Below the pieces are notes generated by a model. That model was not told the origin of the DNA, made no database searches, and was given only the letters and a program-made list of their open reading frames with translations. A stretch of DNA of 64,000 nt from Gordionus sp. m RMFG-2023. Taxonomy: Eukaryota > Nematomorpha > Gordioida > Chordodea > Parachordodidae. The stretch's first letter is position 1; every line of letters begins with the position of its first letter. The position numbers were made by a program, and so were the translations under genes. The DNA lies in the NCBI RefSeq assembly GCF_954871325.1, contig NC_088775.1:63279561-63343560 (forward strand). Reading direction: 5' to 3'. Of the stretch, positions 32,984 through 45,547 are shown one piece after another.

Positions 32984-34407
32984 AGTTTCATCAATGCCAT
33001 AGTTATCAGTATGTCCTTAATATTTAATCTAAAAATATAAAATTTTTAAACTGGGACCTATCCAAAAAATATAATTAAAAAGCCCGAAGGTCAAAAAAAC
33101 GAATTTTTAATTCGGTCTGCGCATGTAAATAAATTAATCCCGGTTAGTCCTAAAATGGGATACAAATATATAATTTTTGTAAATTACTCGATGAATTAAT
33201 ATATTTTTCCGCTTAAAAATTCTCTTGCAGCTAAATTTGATAATAAAATCATTATTTTCCATAATATATATTTTTTACTTTATAAAAAAATAACTATTTT
33301 TTTTATAAAAAAACCCCTTTATTAAAAAAATAATATAATATAAATCAAAAACATTTATAAAAATCAGCCAACCAAAGGCCTAATAGCTTATGTTTTAAGC
33401 AAAAGTACTTTTAAGTTTTTCAGGAATTCCTAACTTATCTCGAAAAATTATAAGAATTACTTAAGCTAATTCACTATCCTTGCGACTATATGGCAAGGGG
33501 TAAAATGTTAGATTAATAAAGCAAGTAATTCTCAGGATTTGTTGTAAAAGCATCAGTTCTTATTTTTTTAAATTCAAGACAATATCTACATGAGAAGGGT
33601 GTAAGAGCCATTTGCTTCTAAGATTTTTTAATGAATAAAAATAAATAATATTAATTTTTTTTACCGATTCATTGTTATGAGATTAATTTCTGTTATATAT
33701 TTCTATTTTTTTTAGTAATAAAAAAAAATTATAATAGTAGTTTAGTCATCGTTAATATTATTTTTATAGAATTACCAATAAATTTAATAAAAAAATTATA
33801 ATATTAGTTTAGTCATCGTCAATATTATTTTTATAGGATTACCAATAAATAATATTTTTTTTTTTTACCGATTCATTGTTATGAGGAGTAATATAATATT
33901 TTTCTAATATTAATAAATATATATTTATTTTAATAATTTTGGAAATTATATAAACTCTAAAAAGGGAAGAAATTCATTCTATATTTTTTTCCCGCAAAAT
34001 TTTTTTTAAAAAATTATAATCGATTTTTAATGTTTTATTTTTTTAAAAAATTTTTTTTTGTAAACTATAAACTGTATTCTAATTTGTATAAACTTAATAT
34101 TTTGTATTGAAAATACGAAATATTCTAATAAAGGAAGTATAGAACCACATATATATATATATAATAAAACAATACATTAATAAAAATCATAAAAATTTCA
34201 TTAAGGGTTTTGCTGAAAAACATAGTTTTTACCGAATAAATTGGGTCTATACAAAAAAAACGGGATAGATATGTCCCGTCCCGCCACATTCACTTTTTTA
34301 AAAACATTATAAAATAGATTGTTTACAGATTAAGAAAAAAAATTGATAAAAAGTGATTCTAATTTATTAATAATAGATAACAATTTTGAATTTAATACAT
34401 AATTGAA
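32984..34407. other. AT-rich sequence with small interleaved repeats
   Basis: The phrase accgattcattgttatgag occurs near 33663 and 33868. Between these, agtttagtcatcgt(t/c)aatatt occurs near 33740 and 33808. A (TA)n tract lies near 34150. No gene was recognised. Confidence 0.5.
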
Positions 34408-34565
34408 CTACTCAACCTCTAGTTTATACCTAGAGTTTACGTCTCAAGTTTCTAACTCTAATAGACAATTGTAGTTCGTAACTAGAGTTCATGACTCTAG
34501 TTCATAATTTGAGTTCACGATTCGTTCATAACTTGAGTTTAAGAACTAAGTTCACAACTCGATCT
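34408..34565. repeat. degenerate minisatellite (agttc/gagtt motif)
   Basis: About eight to ten loose copies of a unit near 18-20 bp, such as aactagagttcatgactctagttcat, lie in this stretch. The unit is partly self-complementary (ctagagtt / aactctag), so the tract can fold. Confidence 0.65.
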
Positions 34566-34898
34566 CCACTAAGTCGACTAACCAAGTTCTTTATTTATTT
34601 TATGATTATTAAAAACTTTTATAAATTAGACAATTTTAAGAGGTCACCAAATCCATTTTAACCACTGTCACGAAAAGCCTTAGCAGGCTCCTGGAAGAAT
34701 TGGATTCGGATTTAAAGATTTATTGATGATGCTTATATTAAATGTTTATTCATGGATTTTATATTCTCTGTAAATAATTATTTCGGCCTGAAAAATTATC
34801 GTAAGAATCCATTCTTACCCCCAATACGCCACTGTTTTAAAATATATCTTATTGACCACCTGAAATTAAGATTATTATTAAATTTGATAATATTATAT
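34566..34898 (+). other. short coding-like stretch of unknown identity
   Basis: Around 34639-34724 the plus strand is open for about 28 codons (EVTKSILTTVTKSLSRL then LEELDSDLKIY, then a stop) and is GC-richer than its surroundings. A TTTTAAG acceptor-like site precedes it. It could be a terminal exon or a piece of a decayed element. I do not recognise it. Confidence 0.2.
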
Positions 34899-35317
34899 CA
34901 GAGACTTTTAGGGGCCTTAATTTTTTAATCAGGCCTGCTTCATGTCAGCAGTAAAATAGTTTTTTTTAGGCCCAGGCCCAGCCCGATCTATTTTAATATT
35001 AGAAACTACTCCCAATCCTATAATAAGTTTCAAAAAATTTCCCCAAGCAGGCCCAAACCCATATACAAAAATTAAATTTATTATATTTAAAAATAATCAA
35101 TATTTTATGATATTTAAGCATTCATTTTCTTTGCAAAACTAAAATTTATTATTACTAGAATCCAATATTTAAGTTAGCAACAGTTTTATTTAAAAAAATT
35201 GGGCCCAAACACGACCCAAGCCCATTAAAAATATTTCAAAAATATAACCCATACCAGGCCCATTGGCTGGGTATGGACTTATAGGCCGTGGACATGCCCG
35301 GTCCATTAAGGTCTCTG
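34899..35317. mobile_element. hAT MITE, CAGAGAC family (419 bp)
   Basis: The tips CAGAGACTTTTAGGGGCC and, on the complement, CAGAGACCTTAATGGACC match the CAGAGACCTGCAGG tip at 59922. The flanking octamers are tattatat and atgtatat, five of eight positions matching, compatible with a decayed duplication. Subterminal GGCCCAGGCCCAGCCCGA-like motifs lie on both sides. It lies about 200 bp upstream of the 297-residue reading frame. Confidence 0.75.
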
Positions 35318-35523
35318 ATGTATATACTATAAAACTATTTTGAAATCATTTTACACATTTCAAAAATAAGTTCTATAATATGCCGAAATGTTTTATGGGA
35401 TATTGTAACAAGTGAACAAAGGCTATATTTTAAATTATAGCAAGATCGTTCAATTAATTTTTGATCTAAAAAAACTATAAATTAATTATAAATATGTTTG
35501 TTTTACTTTATTTTGATTATTGA

Positions 35524-36417
35524 ATGAAGGCAATGCACTTGACAATCAAATTATTATTTTTAAAAAATTATGATAAATTTATTATGAACATTTTAATTTT
35601 AACGATTTTGAATTATTTTTTTATTACAAAGAAGGATACTCTCATAAATTGTTTAAACGGAATTCATCCTACAATATATGAAAATAAGATTAATAAAAAA
35701 TGGATTAAAACAAAATTTGCATTTGCCTTAAAAAAATCAGCTCCACATTATTCACCCGCAATTAAGGTCAATCAAAAAACTAAAAAACATAATCTCAAAG
35801 AAAGGTTTAAGATACCAAATAAGAAAATTAATCCTTCTCACGTCCCCGCAAAACACGTCCTCGGAAAGCATGTCACCATAAAAAACATACTAATGAAAAA
35901 GAGGTTAAAGATAGGAGTTCACAAAAACGTCCTCAAATATGGTTTAAACTTAAAAAATCATAAACCCAACGCTGCCTTAGGTCTTAGATTAACGAATATA
36001 AAATTTTCCCATCCGTTAAAAGTACCGAAATCGGCTTATTTAAAAAAAAATATGTCACAAGAGCTGGATAATATGGTTGATTTAGTAACTAGCGCAAAAA
36101 GAATTCCAAACTCAAATTCCAATAATTATCAAAGTGAAATGCGCAAAGCATATTTGTATAAAGATTTAAATAAAGAATTGGGAAACTTATTGATTTCCTT
36201 TGGAAAATTGATTGAAATCAACGAAGATATGCTTGAACATTCATTTGTTCCGAATAAAAATGAATCGATATTAATGTTGAAAAATCCCAATTTAGATCCT
36301 ATCGCATTATTAGTTAGCAATAAAATGATTTTGTCTAATTTAATTGAGAAGAAGAATACGGAAAACAAAATGAATCAAATATTAAATAGAATAAAGTTTA
36401 ATAGTACAATAAAATAA
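35524..36417 (+). CDS. orphan 297-residue basic protein, possible secreted or membrane-anchored
   Basis: This is a clean intronless frame. In DNA this AT-rich, about 1 in 11 random codons is a stop, so 297 open codons are far beyond chance. A TGA sits directly before the ATG. Met-1, Met-4 and Met-21 are possible starts; Met-21 would give an N-terminus MNILILTILNYFFITKK, which looks like a signal peptide or anchor. Residues about 50-170 are strongly basic and rich in Lys, His and Asn, with short echoes (KHVLGKHV, KNILMKKRLK, HKNVLKYGLNLKNHK). Residues about 175-297 are less basic and look helical (QELDNMVDLV, KELGNLLISFGKLIEI). There is only one cysteine-containing segment near residue 43. No known domain was recognised. 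AATAAA lies 58 bases after the stop. Lineage-specific secreted protein is one possibility; a gene of an unrecognised mobile element is another. Confidence 0.75.
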   Translation: MKAMHLTIKLLFLKNYDKFIMNILILTILNYFFITKKDTLINCLNGIHPTIYENKINKKWIKTKFAFALKKSAPHYSPAIKVNQKTKKHNLKERFKIPNKKINPSHVPAKHVLGKHVTIKNILMKKRLKIGVHKNVLKYGLNLKNHKPNAALGLRLTNIKFSHPLKVPKSAYLKKNMSQELDNMVDLVTSAKRIPNSNSNNYQSEMRKAYLYKDLNKELGNLLISFGKLIEINEDMLEHSFVPNKNESILMLKNPNLDPIALLVSNKMILSNLIEKKNTENKMNQILNRIKFNSTIK

Positions 36418-36474
36418 TATAAAGTGTTTGAATTACAAATCAAAATTTACTTAATAGAAATTAAATATAATTCA

Positions 36475-36480
36475 AATAAA
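36475..36480 (+). terminator. polyadenylation signal AATAAA
   Basis: AATAAA 58 bases downstream of the stop codon of the 297-residue frame. Such hexamers are frequent by chance in this composition, so the assignment rests on position. Confidence 0.4.
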
Positions 36481-36852
36481 TTAATTTTTTTATTAAATTT
36501 GTCCATGCTTAAATTTGTATAGTTTAAGTTTCTCAGTTCATTCGAATTCAATGCGTTGTTTGACAAGGGAAAATAATAAATTCTTTTAAAAAACGGCGTA
36601 TTTAATTTGAAATTATTTTTATAATTGAGATATTTGTTTATTGAATGAATTTTTGAAATTTAGAAACCTTGTTGAAAATTAATGTATCAAAATCAACCTT
36701 TTAATCTTTACAAATATGTGAGCATTTGAAATATTTTCCTAATAGGATAAAATGTAAATTTTAATGAATGATTCTAAAATTTAAAATTTAAAATTTGATT
36801 TATAAATTGTGAAACAGTGCTATGAAGAATCACCGTTTTTAACATATACTAT

Positions 36853-37097
36853 CAGAGATATCTAAAGCCCGGCTGGGTTCTGAAAATTTTTTTAAAAGTG
36901 ATAGTCCATTAAATGTGTTTTTTTAACTACTCCCTAAGATTATAAATAGTTGTTTATTATGGTGTTCAACAAAATATATTTTGGTTTAGGATTTGTGTTT
37001 AAAAAAATATATAAACTGGACCGGGCCATGCATTATATTAATTTAATTTTCTCCGGGGCAGGTCAAGCCTAAAAATTTAGCTATTTGAAGACCTCTG
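36853..37097. mobile_element. hAT MITE, CAGAGA family (245 bp)
   Basis: The tips CAGAGATATCTAAAGCCCGG and, on the complement, CAGAGGTCTTCAAATAGC belong to the same family as 34899-35317. The flanking octamers are tatactat and ataactat (five of eight match, sharing actat). It lies about 430 bp downstream of the orphan frame. Confidence 0.72.
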
Positions 37098-38345
37098 ATA
37101 ACTATAATGTTTTGAACAAAAATAAAATCTAAAATATTGATCGGTCTGGGTTTGTCGGTTTAGCTTGGTTTGAACTGAACCTAGGCGATTTGGACTTTAA
37201 AATAGGTTTTATGATTCGGTATCTCAAATAATTTATTATGATTATATTTATTATATTACTATTTTATAATTAACAAATTAAATATAAAACAATTTGATTT
37301 TAAAAAAATATATTTTTAAATTTTATTCTGTTTATAATATAAAACATTAAAAATATATATATTAAGGTATAATTTATAAACTAAAAAATATATATAATAA
37401 TATGTAGGAAAAAATCATTTTTAAAAAATATTTTAAAAAAATTATCTAATAGGCATGTTGTACCCATGTATTGAGATTATAATTAGCCGACACATTTCTG
37501 ATCCTATCTTTTGACAAATATAGAAGCTTTCCGCAACTATCCCAGGTTTGTGAAAAATATTGCTACCGAGGATTTTTTAGAAATTTCAATCAAAATATAC
37601 CCAAGAGTGATGCTAACTAATTAACGAGACAAAATCATGGGTAAAAAGGATTATTTTAATATCTTATTAAATTCTGCAGTTTCTGTTGAAAGGTTGTTAT
37701 TATTAGTTTTGCGAATAATGAGTTGTCCCTAGCCAGAGGCCGATTTAATTATCAAGGGATAAGGAATACTCCATCAGGGCATTTATTGTCCATCATCGTT
37801 GGTTCTTGAGTTATGTTTGCCTTTGTTAAGGTCTGCCGATATATGTTATTCATAAATTTGTGTTGAATTGGCCGTCCTTTGGAATATATGGAATAGAGAG
37901 GTGGTGTCCGTTGAATGTAACATGCACACTACAAAGTGCCTTCAAAGATTCAATTAAATTCAATTCCCTGTGAACATTTAATTTATAAGCAGGTGGATTT
38001 AGTGACAAAGAAGTGATAAAGATTATCAAACCAGATGATAAATTTAGCTTATCTATGCTCATCTTTTAAAGGCAGAGCAGCAATCTATAAATTTATTGAG
38101 GATTTCTTATAAATTTGACCGATTTCAGAATATTCTTGGGTTTTTACTACCTCATTTTTTTTCTCCTTAAAAATTTCATATAAGTCCAGAAGTATTGCAT
38201 GTCTTTCATTTTCCTCCTCTAGTTAAATTCCCAGACATGCTATTAGAGCTGGAACTTAGAGTTATAATCTATCTTGAAAAATCACTCAACCTAAAATTCT
38301 TAACCTCTTGCTGGATGCAAGCTAAACCTTTTGCTGAATGCAAGC
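37098..38345. other. sequence with a hAT dimerisation-domain trace and an unidentified minus-strand frame
   Basis: Near 37665-37725 the plus strand reads ILLNSAVSVERLLLLVLRIM, reminiscent of the SASVERLFS...IM motif of Ac-type hAT transposases. It is isolated and weak. On the minus strand, 38062-37850 is open for 70 codons (MSIDKLNLSSGLIIFITSL, then a HRELNLIESLKALC stretch) after a TTTAAAAG acceptor-like site. I do not recognise it. No complete gene is supported. Confidence 0.3.
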
Positions 38346-38640
38346 TAGAGATCTATAAAACCTGGCTCGTCCGAAAGCCCGTTCCATAGGCCGATCCGAA
38401 AATTATTTTAAAAAATTTATAGGGCAGGGTCTGGCAAAAATTAACGGGTCACACTGGTCAATTTATACAAATAATATTTAGGCAGGGCCTGTCAAATCTT
38501 TGATTTTTTCTAAAATTTTAATAGGCCAGCTAGGAATTAAAATTTAGATTTTTTTGGGAATTTCAAGCTAATATTTTGATTTTGATTAATTAAAATAAAT
38601 TACAAAAAGCAATAGTACCCCCCCCCCCCCGCCCTTTCCT
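38346..38640. mobile_element. fragment of CAGAGA-type hAT element
   Basis: TAGAGATCTATAAAACCTGG followed by CTCGTCCGAAAGCCCG resembles the tip and subterminal motifs of the CAGAGA family. GGCAGGGTCTGG and GGCAGGGCCTG motifs follow within 130 bp. The right tip is not recognised. A C run of 13-14 bases lies at about 38617. Confidence 0.5.
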
Positions 38641-39275
38641 TATTTTAACACATGCAAGCTTAGCTATTATCTACTTATAACAATTTTCTTAAATTAATAT
38701 TTCAGATTGTATGCCTAAAATTTAATATTGGGAAGCACTTTTTTAGAAGTCCTTGCAATTTGCAAATAAAAGTTACCAATTATAAAATTTTGTAATATAA
38801 TATAAATATACCCTAACCCCACAAAAATGATGCCCATATTAAAAAATATTATAGGAATAAGAGTTCCTTAATATTGAATAACGATATTAATTTTGAGAAT
38901 AATTTTTTTGAACTTTTATATTTTCAATAATATCTCACTTAATAATAATCATGCTGAAAAATATAATGAGGATATCATTCAGAAAATATTACCGCTACAG
39001 AGAATTGTATATGTCTTAAAATGTTTAAAAGCACTATTATTAAATATTTTGATAAAATGATAAGTAGGATTAGCTATATACTACATATCGGTCGACTCGC
39101 TTATTTAAAATCGTAGGCACTATTTTAAATTATTTGCTACTGCCATCTATCAAATTACCTTAAACTATATAATTAGGAAACCATTATTCGTTCCCGAATA
39201 TAATAAGACACAAAACATGATCGCAGAGAAATCAAATTGGTCTGCGTTACGAATTTTATCCTTGTTAATGATAGG
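38641..39275. other. AT-rich sequence, no gene seen
   Basis: No open frame or repeat partner. A segment near 39190-39260 (aataagacacaaaacatgatc) loosely recalls 12130-12160, but the match is too short to call. Confidence 0.4.
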
Positions 39276-40136
39276 CAGGGCTAGCTTTTTACAAAAAAGG
39301 GCGCTAGAAGTTACTAATTTATATTTTTAAATCAATATATAAATTTACAGAAAGCTTCGCTCTCCCTACCAACCTTTAGCGGGCCTCAGGCCCGTTTTCA
39401 TCATGCTTTCGGGCATATTTTTATTTTACTCCCTCTAATAAAATATCCTAAAATAAACTCAAGTATTAATAAAATATTTTTAGCAATTTCGCCTGTGATT
39501 TTACCTTTTCAGAATTAAAATGGAACGAATTTAAAAACGAATAAATTTATTGGAAAATAAGCAAAATTTTTGTATACTCAAAAGTCATCGATGTCTATAT
39601 ATTGATCTTAAAAAACTTTAATGTGTTATATGTAATAGGTTTTATTTCATTTTTATTGTAGGATATAGTGTTGTTAAATGACCCATATTGGTTGATTTCT
39701 GAAAACGGTCCGATTAAGATTTTAACCAAAATAATATTATGTAAGCATCGAGATTTGGCAAATAGACTCTTTCAACATTTCTGACAAGGCAATACAGGCT
39801 TATATAATTTTATTTTGGGCAAATTCTCAATCGGGCCGTTTTATTAAATAGACCCAAATAGGGATAATCAAAATAATTATTATAAATAGATTGTCTACTT
39901 TCTTTCATATATTATAATATCGTTCGATTTCACACCATGATTATTTCTTAAAGTGAAAGGAAGAAGATTATAATAATAAAATGCTCATGCCATATGGAAA
40001 ATAATATTTAATTAAAATACCCTCTAAAATTTTTGGGTAATTAAAAAAAGGATGCTAATCCATTTTTCAAAATTGGCGCTAATATTGAAAATGGAAGTGC
40101 TTTGGAACCCAAAGCACTTAGCTAGTGACGCCCCTA
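39276..40136. mobile_element. probable hAT element D
   Basis: The right edge reads on the complement CTAGGGGCGTCACTAGC and the left edge reads cagggctagc then tttttacaaaaaagggcgc, so the ends share CAGGG..CTAGC with a small gap. GC-richer stretches lie just inside the left end (gcgggcctcaggcccg). No transposase is seen. Flanking taatgata and taatgaat match at six of eight positions. A MITE of the TAGTGTTG family lies inside. Confidence 0.5.
39666..39860. mobile_element. decayed MITE of the TAGTGTTGTTAA family inside element D
   Basis: The left tip TAGTGTTGTTAAATGACCC is clear. The interior repeats the MITE B layout (gattttaaccaaaataatatt... then a ggcc-type inverted partner, cgggccgttttattaaat) and the right tip is diverged. 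It resembles 27015-27213 in length. Confidence 0.6.
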
Positions 40137-40886
40137 GTAATGAATAGACCAATACTTCAGAATGTTGAGGTCATAGTTTTCAATATAATGCTACATTTTC
40201 AAATTGACTTCAACATATTACTACTGTTATTTAAGTATGTTTTTAGATTGACTATAACATGTTATATGTTATGGATTAAAATTATAATTATGAATTTCAG
40301 TAATCGACATATTTCCGATTCTTCAAATAAGTTTGATTATTTCAGACAACTGTGATAATTAACTCAAGCAGCAAAACCGTGAAACGTGCACAAAATCTAG
40401 ATTTTTTTAAAATAAATTAAAAAAGTGTGAGACTAATTCAAACATCTCTGTATTAGATGGCACTGATGTAATTTAATACTCACATATTTGTCCAACAAAA
40501 CTCTGAGAGCAACTAAGTGTGAAAATGTCGTTAATAACAGACATTAAGAGAAAATCTTTAAGGATGCATTCGGAATCAATCGCCTTTTGAACGAATATAA
40601 ATTCTCGTTGAAAGTATTTTAAAAAAAGAGTCACCAAAGTTGAAGAATATTCGTTCCTAAGACACTTTTCTTAGCAGAACATTTTCTATTAATATAGTGA
40701 GATTTAGATAATCATATGTCTAGTTTATGAAAAATTGTGAACTAAATTTATTGCAAGAACTCTTCTGATTCCACAATATTAGAACAATTTATTCCAGTTA
40801 AGAACCAAATGGTGTAAATAATGCTCATATAGTAGAAGATGATATTTAATTTATCCTATTTTAGGGGTAATTATCTTAATTTCATA
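40137..40886. other. AT-rich sequence, no gene seen
   Basis: A plus-strand frame at 40125-40355 is open for 76 codons but is rich in Ile/Leu/Phe/Met, has no recognised motif and starts inside the end of element D, so I do not call it a gene. Confidence 0.4.
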
Positions 40887-40995
40887 TAGTTGTTAAACGG
40901 CTCGATTTGGGTCGATTTTTGAAAACGACCCGATTAAAATTAGTCAAACTCGGGCCGTTTTAAATCGACCGAAATTGGGTCGTTTAGCAACACTG
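40887..40995. mobile_element. short MITE of the TAGTGTTGTTAA family
   Basis: The left tip is TAGTTGTTAAACGGCTCG and the right tip reads on the complement CAGTGTTGCTAAACGACCC. The roughly 109-bp element is largely palindromic (gacccgatt / aatcgggtc type). Flanking taatttca and taatttta match at seven of eight positions if the left tip is extended by two bases. Confidence 0.68.
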
Positions 40996-41115
40996 TAATT
41001 TTATTTTCAAAATAAATTATTGCTGAAACCAAGGGAACCAATTACCTTTGAACCATAAGCATATTATATAAATTTATAATAATTACTAATTAAAAGATGA
41101 GTTTACACTAGATGG

Positions 41116-41616
41116 TGTTATATTCACTTGTGATCGACGATTGCTAAATTAATTTGAATATAAATTATATTTTTATATAATTTATTAGTTTGTGAATATA
41201 TGATCGACGATTGTAAATAGGAATATATTTTTTTTTATGAACTTGAATAGACTTGTAATTTTAATTATTTTTTATGAATACTTGTAATTTTTATTATTTT
41301 TATGAATTTTTAATATACTTGTAGTTTTGTTTTGCATATTAAAAAAAATGTATATAAATGGGAAAAAATTTTCAAATAAAACAGTTGTCTAGTTTTATGA
41401 TTTTAAAAGCTTTAGTATTATGTTGCAAAATTCAGGATATTAATAGCGTGGTTGATTACAAGTCATATAAGGAATAGTAACATTCGTAAGATTATTAACC
41501 GAAATTATTAAATATTTATATATCAATTTTATTTAATACTAGGTTCCTTAATTGTATTAAGTCTCTCCCACTAGCTTCTACAAATAAATAATAATCCTAT
41601 ATAAGGAGTGATAACA
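41116..41616 (+). repeat. 5' LTR of element I
   Basis: This runs from TGTTATATTC to GATAACA, about 500 bp. It contains two copies of tgatcgacgattg (41131 and about 41201) and a TATAAA-like stretch. It matches 46516-46957 followed by 53805-53884, which reveals the nested insertion. Confidence 0.92.
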
Positions 41617-44600
41617 GCGGTGCCTTATATTATTGACCAGGCTTTAGAAAACCAAAAGTCATTATTATTATACTGTGGAACTAGGTAAAAAAAATAAATA
41701 ATATTTGTATATAAATTTTTAGATAATTTCGGTTTTCTTATTTATGTTATATAGAATTTTGAGCATATTATTGGTTTTATTCGTATTTTTATATTTATTT
41801 AATTTTTTAAGATTAATCAAGATCATTTTAATTAAGTGGTTATTGAGTACGCTATAATGTATATTACACAAATAAATTTTAATACTTGAAAATATAAGTA
41901 TAATTATATTTGTATTTCTAGTTTTAAATTATACGTTAGGATTAATAGTAGGAAGAAATACATCTTTTATAAGATTAGAAAATAAGGAGCTAGAAAAAAT
42001 TAAGAATGTTATAAGAAATGAAAATAAGATTAGATAATTTTAGGTCAGTCAAGTGTTACAGTTGTGGAAGATATGGACACATTTCGAGGCAATGTGAATT
42101 AACCGAACATTTGAATTGGAGAAGTGGACGTAAAAGCCACATAGTTACCAATTGTAGAAGTTTCTTGGACAATAATTTAGTGTGTTTAAAATGTGGTCAA
42201 AGAGGACATGCTCAAGAAGCTTGTAATAAATGGATAAGGATAATTTTATAAATTATAATATTAATAGTATATCTGATTTTTATAATTTTAGTTATAATTT
42301 AGGAATAAATGATAATAATATTAAAAAATATATGAATAAATATAATGTTGATAATAAAAATTTTTTTAAGAAAAAAGTTGAAATAGAAAACGTACGTAAA
42401 ATTGATTTAGAAAAAATAATTAGGAAAAATAAATGTCCGAGGATTAAAATAAAAATAAGTGAAATTGAAATATGCTTTTTATTGGATGCAGGAGCTGAGA
42501 TTAGTTTAATGAGTGTAAAAGATTTTAATAAATATTTTTCAAAAGAAAGATTCTGTGCAAAGAGTTTAAAAGTTAGACAATTAGACGGTAGCATGGTTAA
42601 AATTCTAGGTTTTTATGTGATAAAATTGTTAGATATAAATAAGGAAGTAAAGTTATGGATTACGACACTAAAGATGGAGCCTATTTTAGGTTGGAATGAC
42701 ATTAAGAAGATAGGTCCTGAATATAATTGGTGGTCTTTGTTTGAAAATGTCCGTGAGAACAACAAAATAACGAAAGAGATAATAAGAAGTGAGGATAAAG
42801 AGAAGACTGATTTACCTTGTTTAAGAGTCAAACAGGATATAGTTCTCGATGAACTCAAAAATCGAACACCAGAATTTTTAATTAGATATAGAAGTAACTT
42901 AGAAGAAAATAAGGAAAAAAGAGATATAAAGACAATAGAGGTAAATACAGTCGAAAACAAACAACAAGGAATTAATAAAATGGTAGAACTAAATGTTGTT
43001 GAGGATAATTTTAACAAAGAAATAAAGAATATTTTGAATAGATATAAGGAAGTCTTTAAAGAAGAATTAGGGACTCTTAAAGATTTTGAGGTAGATATAC
43101 GATTAGAACAAAATTATCAATCTAAATATTGCTGCACAAGAAGATTGCCGTTTTCGTAGATAGAATATATAGATAAAGAATTAGACAAATGGTTAAAAGA
43201 AGGAATTATAAAACCAATAGTGCATAGTGTATGGGCAACACCGTTAGTTCCCATAAGAAAACCAGATAACAGCTTAAGACTGTGTATAGATTATAGAGTA
43301 TCAGTTAACCCGTGGGTAATAAACGAAAGATATCCATTACCTAGAATAGAGCAATTGCTGGCTAATTTAAGAGGAGCAACAATTTTTTCAAAGATAGATT
43401 TTTCGAATGCTTACTTACAAATAAAGGTGAGTGAGAAAACAAGTAAGATATTAACGATTACAACGCATAGAGGATTATTTGCTTTTTGTCGTTTACCATT
43501 TAGTTTGAAAGTATCGACTCCAAAATTTCAAAGAACTATGGCGGCGTTATTTGAAGGAATAAAGGGAATAATGTATTATTTAGACTATGTTTTGATATCT
43601 GGTAGAACAGAAGAAGAACACAATACTAGGTTAGTTAAAGTGTTAGATATTATATTAGAAAATGGTTTAAAAGCTAATATGAATAAGAGTGTTTTTGGAG
43701 CAAGAAAAATAAAATATTTAGGACATATTATAAAGGGGAATGAAATTACTCCAATTGCAAAGAATATAGAAAAGATAATGAATATGAGAGCCCCGAATAA
43801 TAAAAATGAAGTACAGGACGAGCAACGAATTATTATCATCGGCTTGTTCAAAATTTTGCAGAAATTGCCTGACCATTGTATGATTTATTAAAGAAAAATA
43901 AACGGTTTGAATGGGGAGAAGCACAGGAGAAAAGTTTCGAAAAATTGAAAATAAAGATGGTTGAGAAACCGATTTTAAATTGTTTTAATGAGAAATTAGA
44001 TATTATATTAGCGGTTGATGCATCTAATGAAGGTATAGGAGGAGTTTTATTACAGATGACCGATAATGTGGAGAAACCGATTTTATTTTTATCGAGACGG
44101 TTTAGTAGCACTGAGAAAAATTACTCCACGATTGAGAGAGAGGCTCTGGCTTTGAAATTTGGGCTAGCAAAGTGCAAAGAATATCTGATTGGAAGAAGGT
44201 TTGTATTATATACGGATCATAAGCCGTTGGTAGATTTATTTAAGAAAGAAAATAAAGAACTTATGATTTCACCAAGATTACAGAAATGGTTAATTTTAGT
44301 GGGTAATTTCGATTTTGAGATAAAATTCAGAGCGGGTAAACAAAATTGTTTACCAGATATATTATCGAGATTGTTTAATAAAGACATGGAAGACAAGGAT
44401 ACAGTAATCAATAGTTTAGAATATATAGAAGAAGAAGAAAAATTAAATAGTAAAGTTATAAGAGCTTTGAAGAATGATACAAGAGAAGAACCGATAACGT
44501 TCGAAAGAATAGAGGAGATATCCAAAAAAGATGAAGAATGAATTAGAACTTGTTTGAAAGGAGAGGCAGAATGGAAAAGTGAAGACAACGCTTTTAAGAA

Positions 44601-45547
44601 TATAAGGAATGAATTAAATATAGAAGACAATTGTTTATTGAGAGGATATCGATTAGTGAAACCGAGTAAGTTAAGAAAGATACATTAGCCGTATTACATA
44701 CAGGATATCAAGGCATAGAAAGAATGAAGAATAAGGAAAGAGAATATATTTGGTGGCCCAAGATGAATAGTGAAATTGAAGAATTAGCTAGAAGCTGCGA
44801 GACTTGTAACATGTGGGCTAATGTACCAGCAAAGAATAAAGCAGATAAATGACCAGAAACGGACATTCCATGTAAAAGAATACATGTAGATTTTTTAAAA
44901 TATGAAAAAAGAAAATATTTTATTGTGGTAGATGCTGGATCGAAATGGATAGATTGTCAACAAGTTTCAGGTTTAACGACGAAAATAGCGTTGACTAGAA
45001 TAAAAGATTATGCAAGTAAATATGGATTAATGGAAATCTTGGTATCAGATGGAGGCCCAGCGTTCAAAGGTAGAGTTTTTAACCAATTTTGTGATAGGTG
45101 GAATATTAAACATTTAGTATCGCCACCACATTACCCGAGAAGTAATGGTCAAGCCGAGAGAATGGTAGCTATTGGTAAAAGCTGGCTAAAAAAGAGAAAT
45201 ATGGAGAGGGAAAATGGTGGTTGTTATTATTAGCATATAACAATACTAAGACTGGCAAAGGAAATTTACCAGCAGAGATGTTTTAAGGTAGAAAAAAAAG
45301 AACTGAATTAGATTTTTTGAAAGAAAAGATAAAGAAAAAGGATGATACATAATGAAAAATTTAAAGTTGGAAGTTTAGTATGGATTCTATTGTTTGATGG
45401 TCCAGTTAAATGGGGGAAGAGTATAGTAAGTAAGAATATAGGAAGAAAAAAAGTAGAAGTAGAAATTGAAGGGCAAGAAGGAATCTTTACTAGACACCTG
45501 AAACAAGTAAGACTTAGAAGTTTAGGGCAAGTAAAAGATATGGGATA

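Noticed and set aside
40125-40355. 76-codon plus-strand frame
   Set aside because: It starts inside the end of a transposon, has no recognised motif, and its hydrophobic composition is typical of chance frames in this AT-rich DNA.
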